A stretch of DNA of 64,000 bases from DATBFG01 sp036558645. GTDB lineage: Bacteria; Acidobacteriota; Terriglobia; Terriglobales; Acidobacteriaceae. Position numbers and translations under genes: made by a program. The DNA lies in contig DATBFG010000028.1 in NCBI GenBank assembly GCA_036558645.1, positions 34,956 to 98,955 of the forward strand. The letters are read 5' to 3'. Each line of letters opens with the position of its first letter. Position 1 is the stretch's first letter. The notes beneath the pieces are model-generated. The model had not been told where the DNA came from, searched no databases, and worked only from the letters and a program-made list of their open reading frames with translations. This document shows, piece after piece, positions 49,897-60,263 of the stretch.

Positions 49897-51470
49897 GATG
49901 TGGGCGCAGAAGTATCTTTTAGCTTGTTATATAGATCCATCTCTCGCGCGGCATCGTCCTCGCGTCCTAGGCGCCGGTACGCGCGCGATAGCGCAAAGTG
50001 TGTCTCCTGGCTATCGCCGTCTAGCTTTTCGGCTCTTTCAAGGTGCGTCACCGCTTCGGAATTATTTCCGTTCTTCAGGGCAAGATTTCCCAACTGATAA
50101 TGTGCCTCTGCGAGATCTGGATCGATCTCGACTGCCGACTTGAGCAATTCGGCTGCATGTGCCTCCGCAGGCGCATCGCCAGTCTCAGATTGCTGAACCA
50201 TGAGCACGCCATAATAAAGCCAGAATCGTGCGTCTTTCGGAAATTGCTTTATCCCGGACTCGAAGTCTGCGATGGCATTCTTCGTCAAACCTGCTGTCGC
50301 TTTTGCTCGTGCAACACCCAATGCAGCGTCGGGACTTGAAGGCTCAAGCTGTTGGGCTTGACTGTAGGAAGCCAGGGCATCCGTGAATTGTCCCACCTTC
50401 AGTTCCACAGAACCCTTAAACAGAAAGACGCTGGGAGCGCTTGGAAGTGCGTTCGCCGCACGTTTTGCCACCGCCAGCGCAGCTGGATATTTGCGGTTAG
50501 CTACAAGGATATTCCCAAGGTCGAGGTAATGCTCCGCCTTTTGCGGTTCAAGGCGAATGGCTTCTTCGAACGCCTGTGTGGCATCCGCCAGTTGATGTGA
50601 ATCCTGGTAACACCAGCCAAGCAGGTTATAGACGTTCGCACCCCGATGTCCGGACGCGATCAATGCGAGTAGGGTCTGTCGAGCCTCGGCGGAGCGCTGG
50701 TCATGGTACTGCACCACTGCCAACCGATACCCGACCGCGCTTAAATGAGAGTCATCAGGCTTGATAGACCGCAAGAGCTGCTCTGCCTTCTCATAGTCGC
50801 GAGCCTCGTCGGCAATCTCCGCCCCGAGCAGACCAGCCTGGGGCCCTGCAGGGTGATTACTCAATCCGTCCAAGGTTGCGCGGGCCTTATCTATTTGTTG
50901 TAAGCGATAGTACGACCGCGCCAGCGCCGCCACCGCCTCCGGTTGCTGCTGAACAAGAGACGGTACCGCTGACAGACTGCGTGCAGCAGTCGCATAGTCT
51001 CCGCTATTTTCAGCGACCATGCCCATCAATAGCAGCGTTGGTGCATCTCCTGGCTTCTGCTTAAGGATGATTTCCAGATTTCGCCGAGCATCGGCGTAAC
51101 GATGAAGCTGCCATGAATTCGCCGCAAGGTAGCGCCGCATCTGGATATCGGCAGGCTTGATCTTCAGGGCACGTTCCAGCACTGAACTTGACTCTTCCAG
51201 CTTTTTCTCCATTGCCAGCACGGTTCCGAGTTCGCCTAAGATGTCAGGATCGTCGGGAGCAAGTTTCGCCGCTTGCCTCAATTCAATCTCAGCTCCAGCA
51301 AGGTCACCCTGCTGCGCGAACTGCAATCCACGATCCGCATGTGCTTGTGCGGATGTCTTCTGTGCCACCAATGTGTCTGGAGCGAGGAGTAAGACTGCGA
51401 CGGCCACGAATTGAAATCCATTCAGCCTCCGAAAAACACAGGACACCGACGGGAGCATTTCGTTTCGCAT
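49893..51470 (-). CDS. TPR-repeat protein, exported
   Basis: The product (525 residues from ATG 51470) has a signal peptide (about 17-36, ending near LVAQ) and about thirteen tetratricopeptide-type helix pairs, for example ADRGLQFAQQGDLAGAEIEL, ILGELGTVLAMEKKLEESSS, LGNILVANRKYPAALAVAKRA and LGNLALKNGNNSEAVTHLER. TPR arrays form protein-binding superhelices. The gene overlaps and is coupled to the CRTAC1-like gene downstream, so it probably helps assemble or present that protein. The longer upstream frame has unlikely composition. Confidence 0.88.
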   Translation of the reverse strand: MRNEMLPSVSCVFRRLNGFQFVAVAVLLLAPDTLVAQKTSAQAHADRGLQFAQQGDLAGAEIELRQAAKLAPDDPDILGELGTVLAMEKKLEESSSVLERALKIKPADIQMRRYLAANSWQLHRYADARRNLEIILKQKPGDAPTLLLMGMVAENSGDYATAARSLSAVPSLVQQQPEAVAALARSYYRLQQIDKARATLDGLSNHPAGPQAGLLGAEIADEARDYEKAEQLLRSIKPDDSHLSAVGYRLAVVQYHDQRSAEARQTLLALIASGHRGANVYNLLGWCYQDSHQLADATQAFEEAIRLEPQKAEHYLDLGNILVANRKYPAALAVAKRAANALPSAPSVFLFKGSVELKVGQFTDALASYSQAQQLEPSSPDAALGVARAKATAGLTKNAIADFESGIKQFPKDARFWLYYGVLMVQQSETGDAPAEAHAAELLKSAVEIDPDLAEAHYQLGNLALKNGNNSEAVTHLERAEKLDGDSQETHFALSRAYRRLGREDDAAREMDLYNKLKDTSAPTS

Positions 51471-51807
51471 AGGAGGCGCCACGAGATCCGACTTGGACTG
51501 TTCGTGACAAGCAATTGTCGGTGGGCGAGTTGAACTGCTTCTGCTTCGCTCCCGCGGCGATGGAAATGGAGTGATCAATTGGGAGATCAGTGAATCACTG
51601 TGGTTTCACTTGGCCTGGGCCACTGAATCTGAAGCCACCCGATTTTAGTTCGTTTGCCAAGTCGGAGCACGATCCGAGGATCACTGACGTGAGAGACAGT
51701 CCGCCTCGATCTTTCGCCGCTCGTCCATCGGCGGCGCATCTTGGCACGCGAAAGGCGTAGAAGGGGCCATTGGCATGGCTACCACTGACCCTCTTCATTT
51801 GCTAGTT

Positions 51808-53457
51808 CTACTTGGGATTCTTCTTCCCGAGAAGGCCCCCCAGGGCTCCAGCGCCCTTTGCAGCACCAGTCTTGCCCGACACGGCATTTTGCAACATTCC
51901 GCTGGCAACACTGCCCGCCATGCCAGCCACATCAGGAACGAAACTGGGATTCGAGGTTGTTCCTTGGATCGAGAACGGAATCCCCTTGTTAGATCCTCCC
52001 AGCGCAGCCTTCTGCATCCCGCCAGCCATCCCACCCTGCAGGTTGGCTAGCATCCGGAAGTCGAGGCCTCCAGCGGGGCTAACCGTACCGGCCCCGGTGA
52101 TAACACCGATTGCCGGAACAGACAGATTGATTGCATCCGCTTTTGTGCCCTCGGGGGCTACCCGAGCATTCAAGCTTGCATTCTGAATGGTCGTGTCGTG
52201 ACTCCCGGCGGTTTTTCCGGTGAATGTTGAAAGCGCTCCGAGTTTCGATCCCAGATCGAATCCGGCAAGCTTGCTATTGCTCAGGCGAACAGGGCCTGTG
52301 ATGACCAGTTTGTCGATTGGACCATTAATGTTCAAATCGGTTGAGAGCGTTCCTCCCTGGAGTTGCGATCCAGAGGGAAGAACCACACCGAAAGCTGGAA
52401 GCATCGCCTCCAGTTCATCGACCGGCATGTTCGGCGCATTGAGCTTCAGATTCACTACTTGTGTTTCCCCTTGTGTTTGGAATGCGCCCGTCAGATGAGC
52501 GGTGGCCTTACCGATCGCAACATCTCCCTGCGTGATGGTGCCGCTCTGTTTCGCCAGGTCTGCAACTACTGTGTGCTTGACCGTTACTGTCTTCGGTGCG
52601 GGAGAACCCTTGGGAGAAACCTTGAGCTTATTGCAGGTCAGCGTCCCCACCGCCTTAGCTTGGTTGCCATTCGAGTTCAACGTCCCGTCAAGATTCACCA
52701 ATCCTGCAATGCCGCTTGCTGGATCGATGAACCCAGAAGCAGCAACATCCATGTCATCTACTTTCACCTTCGCATCAAACGGAGTCTTGGCAGCGTCTTG
52801 TGAATTAATGGGACCCGCCTTTCCAGCGATATTCGCATCCCCTCCGCCAGGCAGGCCTGCCGTGAGCTTGAACGGGAATTGCGATTTGAAGGAGAAGTGC
52901 GACACGTTCACGTTCACCTTGTCATAAAGCTGTGGCTTATTTCTTGACCCCACATTGCCGACTGCCAGCTTTCCATTTTTGATCTCCAGTTTGGCAACTG
53001 AGAAATCCTGGGTTGACGAAGCTTCCGGCTTTCCGGCTTCAGGTGGTTTGTTGGCAGCGGCGCCACCAATGCTGGAAAAATTCCAGGTCCCGCTCGCCGC
53101 TTTCCACAAGTTGATCTGAGGTGAATCCAGGACAATTCCAGTCACATTGATTTCTTTAGAAAAAATGAGCGGCATAATCTCAACGCCGACCTTCAGCGAC
53201 TTCGCGGTTACAAAAGGAGACTTGCTGAATGCCGGATCGTCTGCAATGCTGATGTTATCCACGCCGACGTTGCCAGTCAGAATCGACAAGCTCAGATTTC
53301 CCAGCGCCACCTTGCGGCCAAGGGCTTGAGACACTTCCGCCTCGATTTTTGGACGGAAGCTGTTAACGTCAATGAGAAAAGGTATTGCGATCAGAATGAC
53401 GAGCAACACCGCAACGACAATTCCGACAATTTTTAACGTACGCTTGTTGATGTTCAT
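51808..53457 (-). CDS. AsmA-like inner-membrane protein
   Basis: The 549-residue protein has an N-terminal membrane anchor (about 8-30) followed by the AsmA-type N-terminal domain (IDVNSFRPKIEAEVSQALGRKV and LGNLSLSILTGNVGVDNISIADDP, in pieces). The rest (about 100-530) is repetitive beta-structure with many short strands, as in AsmA/TamB-like bridges that help move phospholipids or assemble the outer membrane. A C-terminal stretch is Gly/Ala-rich. It is monocistronic, with AGGAG before the ATG. It is shorter than E. coli AsmA (about 617 residues). Confidence 0.87.
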   Translation of the reverse strand: MNINKRTLKIVGIVVAVLLVILIAIPFLIDVNSFRPKIEAEVSQALGRKVALGNLSLSILTGNVGVDNISIADDPAFSKSPFVTAKSLKVGVEIMPLIFSKEINVTGIVLDSPQINLWKAASGTWNFSSIGGAAANKPPEAGKPEASSTQDFSVAKLEIKNGKLAVGNVGSRNKPQLYDKVNVNVSHFSFKSQFPFKLTAGLPGGGDANIAGKAGPINSQDAAKTPFDAKVKVDDMDVAASGFIDPASGIAGLVNLDGTLNSNGNQAKAVGTLTCNKLKVSPKGSPAPKTVTVKHTVVADLAKQSGTITQGDVAIGKATAHLTGAFQTQGETQVVNLKLNAPNMPVDELEAMLPAFGVVLPSGSQLQGGTLSTDLNINGPIDKLVITGPVRLSNSKLAGFDLGSKLGALSTFTGKTAGSHDTTIQNASLNARVAPEGTKADAINLSVPAIGVITGAGTVSPAGGLDFRMLANLQGGMAGGMQKAALGGSNKGIPFSIQGTTSNPSFVPDVAGMAGSVASGMLQNAVSGKTGAAKGAGALGGLLGKKNPK

Positions 53458-53716
53458 GGTTTGCTCCTAACCCCGCACGGTTTGAACTTGAAGATGTTGA
53501 AAGATTTTCATGATCAGGAACAACACCCGTGGACACGAAGAGACACGCCGCAATTATTAGAGACCGTTAGGATTAGCTGAAGTACTGCTATTTTTGACAG
53601 TGCCATTCCGGGTTTAAGGCAACTTCTAATCATGGCAACTCATTTAGGGTGAACCATGCTTCTTCGCTGTGTAATTTTAGCGCGCATTCGATAACGCCAG
53701 CCGGGAATTCGACGAG

Positions 53717-55099
53717 GTGAATAGCTTGCCGAAGCAAACGATCATCGGGATCCTACTCGCCAGTTTTTTCGCAAGCCATATGGCTGTTAGTCAATCGGCC
53801 TCTACCTCCAAGAAAACAGGCACTACGGCTGCCTCAGCCGAAAAGCCGGCCAAAGAGTTCGGCAAATCGTACGACACGTTGCGACCGGAGCAGAAAAAGC
53901 TGGTTGACGATTACGTCCGACGCTACAACCAGACCACCGGAAGTAAGATTGTTGCCCACGACGCTTACGACGGGGCACGCGTGTCCGTTAGGACAACATT
54001 CGACGCTGTTACGCATGCGCTCATCAAGGCAGATTTAACCAATGCCAAGGGCCAGAGCTTGGGGCGCGCATTCGACCTCGTCGATGCTGTCGACGAGATC
54101 ATGGGAGAAGAAACCGATGTCGGAGGAGACCGTCAGTTTCGTCTATACGTTTATCTTAAGCCGAAAGCATTTGAGATATTGGGACAGAGTCGCGAGTTCC
54201 ATCGCGAGCGTGATAACACCGTGTATCACAAAGGATTTCCGGTCTGCTACCGGCTTAAGAACGGCCCGCCATCCATCCAACCTAATTTGGTTGAGGCGAA
54301 AAATTCCTATGCGCGAGAATTCCGCCTCGTGAGCGTACCGCCTGACATGGGTCAAGATGAAGAATGTATTGCGATTCCCGACGAAGAAGCCGGTAAGAAA
54401 AACAAAGAGAAGTACTATGCGACTGTTGTCCGGGGCATGCAGGGTGAGAGCCGAAACAAAGTGATGTCTCTCCTTTGGTCACAGGAAGGGAAATATTGGA
54501 AGATCGTCGCTATTCGCATAGAGGACGGAACCAAAGGGGAAATGGTACCTAAGGCCCTAGCTAAAGTCCCGCCCGTTCAGAAATCCGAACCAGCAAAACT
54601 TGCCGAAGACCCAAGTGCAATAAAAGACATCACTGGCTTTTACAGTACGTGGCTGGTTGCACGTAAGCCTGCGGACGCAGTTCGATACGCGTCGACGCGC
54701 TCATATAGCTGCGGTCCCGCGGCCAATCAACTGAAGCCGGCCGACCGAATTCGCCTCGGCTTAACACGACCACTCGACAAGATCCCTGCAAAAAAGGACC
54801 TCTCTGAAATGATGTTTAGTTCGACCCCGGTAAATGATTTGGTGCGCCCGGTCGAGCACACGAATTCCAAAGCATTCACGATCATGGCGATCCCTGATCA
54901 AATGGCTGAAGGGTTTTTGTGTCAGAAGCGAACGACGGAGCCACCCGATATCGAGGCCAAGGACGCAAAATATGGAAAGTATTATCCATCTGCGAGCCAA
55001 CTAAACCTGGATGGCGAAGAATCCGCAGCTTTGCTGTTGCTTTGGTCACAAGAAAAAACCCAGTGGAAGGTCATCGCCTGGCTAATAGACGCGCCATAG
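53717..55099 (+). CDS. Unknown secreted protein, 460 residues
   Basis: I do not recognise a family. A signal peptide is likely (about 8-26: TIIGILLASFFASHMAVSQ), followed by a lysine/alanine linker. The body has two halves with similar ends: VMSLLWSQEGKYWKIVAIRI (about 248-267) and LLLLWSQEKTQWKVIAWLI (about 439-457), each resembling a W-S-Q-E/x-W-K repeat end. This suggests two related domains. The GTG start at 53717 is used; an in-frame TTG lies 9 nt later. Confidence 0.7.
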   Translation: MNSLPKQTIIGILLASFFASHMAVSQSASTSKKTGTTAASAEKPAKEFGKSYDTLRPEQKKLVDDYVRRYNQTTGSKIVAHDAYDGARVSVRTTFDAVTHALIKADLTNAKGQSLGRAFDLVDAVDEIMGEETDVGGDRQFRLYVYLKPKAFEILGQSREFHRERDNTVYHKGFPVCYRLKNGPPSIQPNLVEAKNSYAREFRLVSVPPDMGQDEECIAIPDEEAGKKNKEKYYATVVRGMQGESRNKVMSLLWSQEGKYWKIVAIRIEDGTKGEMVPKALAKVPPVQKSEPAKLAEDPSAIKDITGFYSTWLVARKPADAVRYASTRSYSCGPAANQLKPADRIRLGLTRPLDKIPAKKDLSEMMFSSTPVNDLVRPVEHTNSKAFTIMAIPDQMAEGFLCQKRTTEPPDIEAKDAKYGKYYPSASQLNLDGEESAALLLLWSQEKTQWKVIAWLIDAP

Positions 55100-55394
55100 C
55101 ATTTTTCAGCGGCGCTAAACACACAAATCAATGCGGAAATTCTTAGCCCATCCAGTATCCGCCGGATGATGCTCCAACTGCGCTGGCCCTCCGACGTGAT
55201 CCGATCGTTGCTGACATTTGGCCGTCGCCGCCTAAATTCGTGGCTGTTGCTCCTGTTCCTGCATTCTCATTATCCAGCTTGACATCAAGGTTGATTCAAC
55301 CTGGGCGGACATGCGCTGCGTAGAGCCAAGGCTGAACAAGTGCGAGCCAGCTTTCAGCCTTATGCCGAACAAGTTCTTTGACCTTACAAAGCCT

Positions 55395-58300
55395 TCAATC
55401 GGCCGCCATTGTGGCGGCAGCAAGGACAGCATGCTTCTCTTTTGTTTCCCACCTAAGTATTTTGAGATCGAGAACAAAGATGGCGTAGAGCACAGGCACC
55501 AATAGCAATGTGATAAACGTCGCCACGCAAAGTCCGCCGATCTGGGTGTAGCAAAGCGGCTGCCATAGTGGCCCACCATGCAGCGCCAGTGGGAATAGAG
55601 CAAGAACGGTTGCTCCCACTGTGATCATGACCGGTCGTAAGCGGATGATTCCAGCATCAATGACCGCTTCCTCAAAAGGCTCGCCCTCCTCGTGCTTCTC
55701 TTCGATGAAGTCAAACAACACGATCACGTGGCTTACTATCACACCGATCAGGCTTGCGACTCCGAGAAAAGCCATGAAGCCAAAAGGAGTACCCATGATC
55801 CAAAGAGCAGCCACCGCACCGACAACCCCATAGGGCGCCGCCGCGAACACGAGAAACGGTTTCACGGCATTGTTGAACTGGAAGACAAGCGCGAGAAAGA
55901 TCAGGAAAATCGACGCCGCCATGACGATCGCAAGTTCACCGAATCCCCTTTTCTGCTGGTAATAGTCCCCTCCCATGCGAATCTTGTATCCCGGCGGCAG
56001 GTTCTTCTCAAACTCCTTGAGTTTTGGCCCAGCAGCATTGAGCACTTCTGAGGAGAGCACACCTCTCTTGGGGAAACACCGCACCGCTATGGTGCGGAAG
56101 TGGTCCAGCCGGATGATCCGCTCGGTATCCATGGAATGTTCGATCTTTGCAACGTGCGTGAGGGGAACCTTGGTCGATCCCTCCATTGCATAGACGTACA
56201 GATTTTGTAGGTCCGAAAGCTGCGCCCGTTCTTCCATCTTCAAGCGCGCCACTACCGGGATCTCTTTGTTTCCTTCCTGCAAGGTTGTTAGCTGCGCGCC
56301 AATCATCGCGGTTGTGGAGGAAGCGGCAACATCCTGGTTGGTGATGCCGGCCAGGTTGGCCCGGTCCGAATCAATCTTCAGCTTTACACCCGAACTTTCC
56401 GTATCCCAGTCATCGCGCACGCCAGCCGTATTCGGTAGTGAGAGGAAGATGTCTTGCAGTTGGCGCGAGAGCCGGCGCAAAGTACGGATGTCTTCGGCCG
56501 ATTGCGCCGCGCTGACGTCGGCGTTGTTGGCGATGTAAATGTCTACTGGGAAGTCAACGGCGGCATATTGCAACTGGCGCACATCAACGCGCGCTCCCGG
56601 GATGCTCGCAGACAGGATTGGCTGCAGGTGTCTTACAAACTCGGGGGTAACTTCTTTATCTGTCACTTCGAGGATAACTTGTGCGTAGTTCAATTGCTGC
56701 AACTGAGGCGAGACAGAAAACCAGAAGCGCGGTCCGCCCCCACCGACGAATGTGGTGACATATTTGAGTAATTGCTCGGGCTTGCCTTCTTTTCCGGCGT
56801 GTTCCTGGGCAAACTTCTCTGCTTCCTGTCGTACAACCTGTTCAACTTTCTGAGCCGTCTCGTTCGTAGCGTCAAGGTTAGTATCGTTCGGCAGCCAGAC
56901 ATCGATGTATGACCAGTACTGCACGTCATCCGGCATGAATGAAGTCTTCAATCTGGACATGAAGAACACGCCCAGGAGAAGGAATGCCAGCGAACCCACG
57001 AACACCTTCCAGCGATGATCGATAGCTGCTCGCGCGGTTCGTGCGTACCAACCCGTGAAGCCCGTGGTCCGTCGAACTTCAATGGGCTTCTCTGCTTTCT
57101 TGTCAGGCCGCAGCAGGTAGTATCCGAGCAGCGGAACGAATGTCATCGATGCGAGACGCGAAGCAACTAATGCGCAAGTCATTACGATCGGCAGGCTATA
57201 CATGAATTCGCCCATAGTGCCGGTCAGCAACAGGAACGGAATATATGCCGCGATGTTGGTGATGGTGGCGAACATGATCGCAGCGGCCAGCTTGGTTGGT
57301 CCCAGCCACGACGAAATCAAGTTGGGGTGTCCTTCGGCTAGTCCGCGCTTGATGGAATCTCCGGCGACAACGGGGTCATCGACTAGCAATCCCAGCGCGA
57401 TAATCAGTGTTGCCACCGATACTTGTTGGATATCAATGCCCAGCATGAACATGAAGCCAAATGTCATTGCTAGCGTGATCGGAATCGAGATGGCCATGAG
57501 CACCGCTGAGCGCCATTCCCAGAATCCAACCAGCGAAACGATGACCACGAGGAAAATGGCTTCATATAAGGCCCCCATGAACAGGTCGATGTTTTCCTTC
57601 ACCTGAAGAGGCTGATCCGAGGTGCGGGCAATAATCAGATCATCTGGAAGGTAGTTGCGAACAGCCGCCAGCTTCTCATCCACGCTCTTGCCGAAATCGG
57701 CAATCTGCAGTCCATCGCGCATCTGAACCGAGAGGGTGATACCACGGCTGCGATGCCAGGATCCTTGCTTGTCCCGCCATGTGAAATAGTTCAGATACCG
57801 GGCCGGGGTTTCGTAGCCGCGGCTGATATCCACAAGGTCGCGCAGGTAAACAGGCGCATTCGAGGCATTCGGAGAGCTACCTACAATTACGTCTCCAATG
57901 TCCCGGGCATTCGTAAACTTTCCAGTTGGATCGAGGGTGATGTTCTTGCTGTCCACCTCGAGCATGCCGCCGGGAAGCGTACTGTTTCGCGCCGATAAGA
58001 TCTTGCTGAGATCTCCGGGCTTTATGCCGTATTCAGCCAGGCGTTGCTGCGAATAATCCAAAAAGACTTTCTCGGCTAAGACGCCACTGCGATCAACCTT
58101 TGAAACCTCTGGAGTCCCCTGCAGAGTGCGCTGAATCAGGGCAGTGAAGTCATCCAGCTCCCGGTAGGAATACTTCTCACCTGCAACCTCGGAGAGTCTC
58201 GCTTCGGCTTCGTTTGGGTCACGAATGAATGCTGGCCGCCACGAGTCAGGGTGAATTTGAGAGCGATGAAATCGCTCCTGCATGATTCGATTGCCCCACT

Positions 58301-59075
58301 CACGCAGGGCAGCGTCATCAGATTTTGAGCTGAAATCGAGGCCGATAAATCCTGGGCCCTGAAACATGCGTGGATCACTGAAGGCACCTCGCCTTACGCC
58401 AATCTCATCCACCAGCCGAAATGACATCTTTACTTCTTCAGCGGCGATGGATTGAGGAAATGAAACGACAACACTCACGCGCGGCTGCGGAGAGTTGCTC
58501 GGTAGTGAACTGCGCACCTGCTCGATAGCCTTCTTGACCGAGCGGGCCCTCAACTGAACGTCGATATCGCTGGCGCGAGGGCTGGCGACGGTCAACATCA
58601 AGGCAGCTGTGTCGCCAAAGTTGCTGTTGAACTGAATCGGTCCGGCGCCCTGCGGAAGCTTGTTGCTGAGTTCGTTGAGTCGCAGGTTGATGTCGTTCAG
58701 TTCCTTGGCAGTATCCTTAATATTTTCGTCGAGCTGCACGAACACCAGGGCGAAATTGGGGAAGCTCAAGGAGCGCACACCATAATCTGATCCGCTGGGC
58801 GGCTTAACGGCCTGGTTCTGCGCCATCGACTGCTCGATGGGACGGGTGATGAGCTGCTCGACTTCTTCGGCAGTTGCACCCGGCCATTTGCACGACGCCA
58901 CTGCCACCCGGACGGGAATCACCGGATCCTTGCGCTTTGGCATTTTCGAATAGCCATACCATCCCCAGAGAAACGTCCCCAGCAGCAGGACAATCGACAC
59001 CTGTCGATGCTCCACGAAGAACCTGGCTGTGTTGTGGGTGTGCTGAATGATTTCTGCGTCAGATTTGTGTGCCAT
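55395..59075 (-). CDS. RND-family efflux permease (AcrB/HAE1-like), long version
   Basis: The 1226-residue protein is a resistance-nodulation-division pump subunit in the inner membrane. The first membrane helix (about 25-45) is followed by the usual porter blocks (WPGATAEEVEQLITRPIEQ) and a second membrane cluster (about 500-640: IALGLLVDDPVVAGDSIKRG, with the paired aspartates of the proton relay). The second half repeats the pattern, with FLGVASLIGVIVSHVIVLFDFIEE (pieces) near residue 1105. At 1226 residues it is about 180 longer than AcrB. The drug or metal specificity is unknown. It follows the MFP gene after 45 nt in the same operon. Confidence 0.92.
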   Translation of the reverse strand: MAHKSDAEIIQHTHNTARFFVEHRQVSIVLLLGTFLWGWYGYSKMPKRKDPVIPVRVAVASCKWPGATAEEVEQLITRPIEQSMAQNQAVKPPSGSDYGVRSLSFPNFALVFVQLDENIKDTAKELNDINLRLNELSNKLPQGAGPIQFNSNFGDTAALMLTVASPRASDIDVQLRARSVKKAIEQVRSSLPSNSPQPRVSVVVSFPQSIAAEEVKMSFRLVDEIGVRRGAFSDPRMFQGPGFIGLDFSSKSDDAALREWGNRIMQERFHRSQIHPDSWRPAFIRDPNEAEARLSEVAGEKYSYRELDDFTALIQRTLQGTPEVSKVDRSGVLAEKVFLDYSQQRLAEYGIKPGDLSKILSARNSTLPGGMLEVDSKNITLDPTGKFTNARDIGDVIVGSSPNASNAPVYLRDLVDISRGYETPARYLNYFTWRDKQGSWHRSRGITLSVQMRDGLQIADFGKSVDEKLAAVRNYLPDDLIIARTSDQPLQVKENIDLFMGALYEAIFLVVIVSLVGFWEWRSAVLMAISIPITLAMTFGFMFMLGIDIQQVSVATLIIALGLLVDDPVVAGDSIKRGLAEGHPNLISSWLGPTKLAAAIMFATITNIAAYIPFLLLTGTMGEFMYSLPIVMTCALVASRLASMTFVPLLGYYLLRPDKKAEKPIEVRRTTGFTGWYARTARAAIDHRWKVFVGSLAFLLLGVFFMSRLKTSFMPDDVQYWSYIDVWLPNDTNLDATNETAQKVEQVVRQEAEKFAQEHAGKEGKPEQLLKYVTTFVGGGGPRFWFSVSPQLQQLNYAQVILEVTDKEVTPEFVRHLQPILSASIPGARVDVRQLQYAAVDFPVDIYIANNADVSAAQSAEDIRTLRRLSRQLQDIFLSLPNTAGVRDDWDTESSGVKLKIDSDRANLAGITNQDVAASSTTAMIGAQLTTLQEGNKEIPVVARLKMEERAQLSDLQNLYVYAMEGSTKVPLTHVAKIEHSMDTERIIRLDHFRTIAVRCFPKRGVLSSEVLNAAGPKLKEFEKNLPPGYKIRMGGDYYQQKRGFGELAIVMAASIFLIFLALVFQFNNAVKPFLVFAAAPYGVVGAVAALWIMGTPFGFMAFLGVASLIGVIVSHVIVLFDFIEEKHEEGEPFEEAVIDAGIIRLRPVMITVGATVLALFPLALHGGPLWQPLCYTQIGGLCVATFITLLLVPVLYAIFVLDLKILRWETKEKHAVLAAATMAAD

Positions 59076-59120
59076 GATTTTCTCGATTTATGAATTCAAA
59101 TTGATGCGCCTGGTGTCGCC

Positions 59121-60263
59121 TCACTGCATGACCCGAACCTGATCGCCGCTCTTCACCAGTGTTGATCCGGTTGTAACTACTCGTTCTCCCGCCTTTAATC
59201 CGTTCAGAACCTGGATCATGTTTCCATAGGCATCACCTAATTCGACGTTCCGGGCCCGCACCGTAGTCGGATCTCCCGCCCCTTCGGCCAGCAAAACCGC
59301 GAAGCGGTCAGGATTTGCCGGGTCGCGAATCACCGCGTTGAGGGGAACGGCCAGCACCGAATTGGGTAAGATTTCTCCGGCCAACGAGAGAGACGCAATC
59401 ATTCCAGACCTAAGCTGATTTTTGGGATTGGAGACCGTTACCTCAACCGAGTACACGCGGCTCTTGGGATCGGCCTCCGGTGAAATTGCCGTAACTCGAC
59501 CCATGAATTCATCAGGTAGCGAGTCGGTCACGATCGGCTGCTGCTGGCCCAGCTTGATCCGCCCCATTGCATTGTCAGGGACACCGAAAACGGCACGCAC
59601 CGACTTCGTATCGGCAATGGTGAACCCGGGTACTGAAGGACCGACTAGCGCGCCGACCTCCACGTTCCGCCGAATGACCCATCCGTCGAATGGGGCTCGC
59701 AGCAACGAGTCATCCATCGCAGTTTGTGCTTCCGCGAGCGTGGCCTTGGCATTGTTCAGGCCCGCGATTGCGCTCTCTTGTTGAGCTTTTGCCTGATCGT
59801 ATTCTGGCTTGGTGGCACTTTGTGTCGAATAGAGGCTCGACATTCGGTCAAAATTCAGCTTGGCATGGTCATAGTCGGCCTGAGACCGAGCCAACTGCGC
59901 GCGAGCCTGTTCACGCTGGTCCGCGTAATCCTGCTGGCGTACGACTGCGAGCACAGTTCCCTTGCTAACCCAGTCCCCGCTATCGACATTACGCATGCGC
60001 CCGTCCGCTCCGCGAACTTGCCGTATTTTTTCCACATATCCGCCTGACTTGAATGCAAGGTCTACCTGGGCATTGGGGACAATGTTGGCGGAGTACCGGG
60101 TTTCACTACCGGTGGAGATCGTCGCTACCTGTGCTGTTCGTACCGGTGTATAGGCGACTGGTTCCGAGGCAGCGTGAGTACAACCGGCCTGGATGAATGC
60201 GCAGATCGTAACCAGCACCACTCCCAGGAGTTTCGTTTTGTGTATTCGTATTTTCGACATCAT
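59121..60263 (-). CDS. RND membrane fusion protein (periplasmic adaptor)
   Basis: The protein (380 residues) has a signal peptide with a lipobox-like AGC (residues 25-27), so it is probably an anchored lipoprotein. It has an alpha-helical hairpin (about 110-175) flanked by lipoyl half-domains (SGDWVSKGTVLAVVRQ and LRAPFDGWVIRRNVEVGALVG), then a beta-barrel and a membrane-proximal domain (LNGLKAGERVVTTG). This is the standard AcrA/HlyD layout linking the pump to TolC. Its ATG overlaps the TolC-like stop codon (ATGA), so they are translationally coupled. Confidence 0.93.
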   Translation of the reverse strand: MMSKIRIHKTKLLGVVLVTICAFIQAGCTHAASEPVAYTPVRTAQVATISTGSETRYSANIVPNAQVDLAFKSGGYVEKIRQVRGADGRMRNVDSGDWVSKGTVLAVVRQQDYADQREQARAQLARSQADYDHAKLNFDRMSSLYSTQSATKPEYDQAKAQQESAIAGLNNAKATLAEAQTAMDDSLLRAPFDGWVIRRNVEVGALVGPSVPGFTIADTKSVRAVFGVPDNAMGRIKLGQQQPIVTDSLPDEFMGRVTAISPEADPKSRVYSVEVTVSNPKNQLRSGMIASLSLAGEILPNSVLAVPLNAVIRDPANPDRFAVLLAEGAGDPTTVRARNVELGDAYGNMIQVLNGLKAGERVVTTGSTLVKSGDQVRVMQ

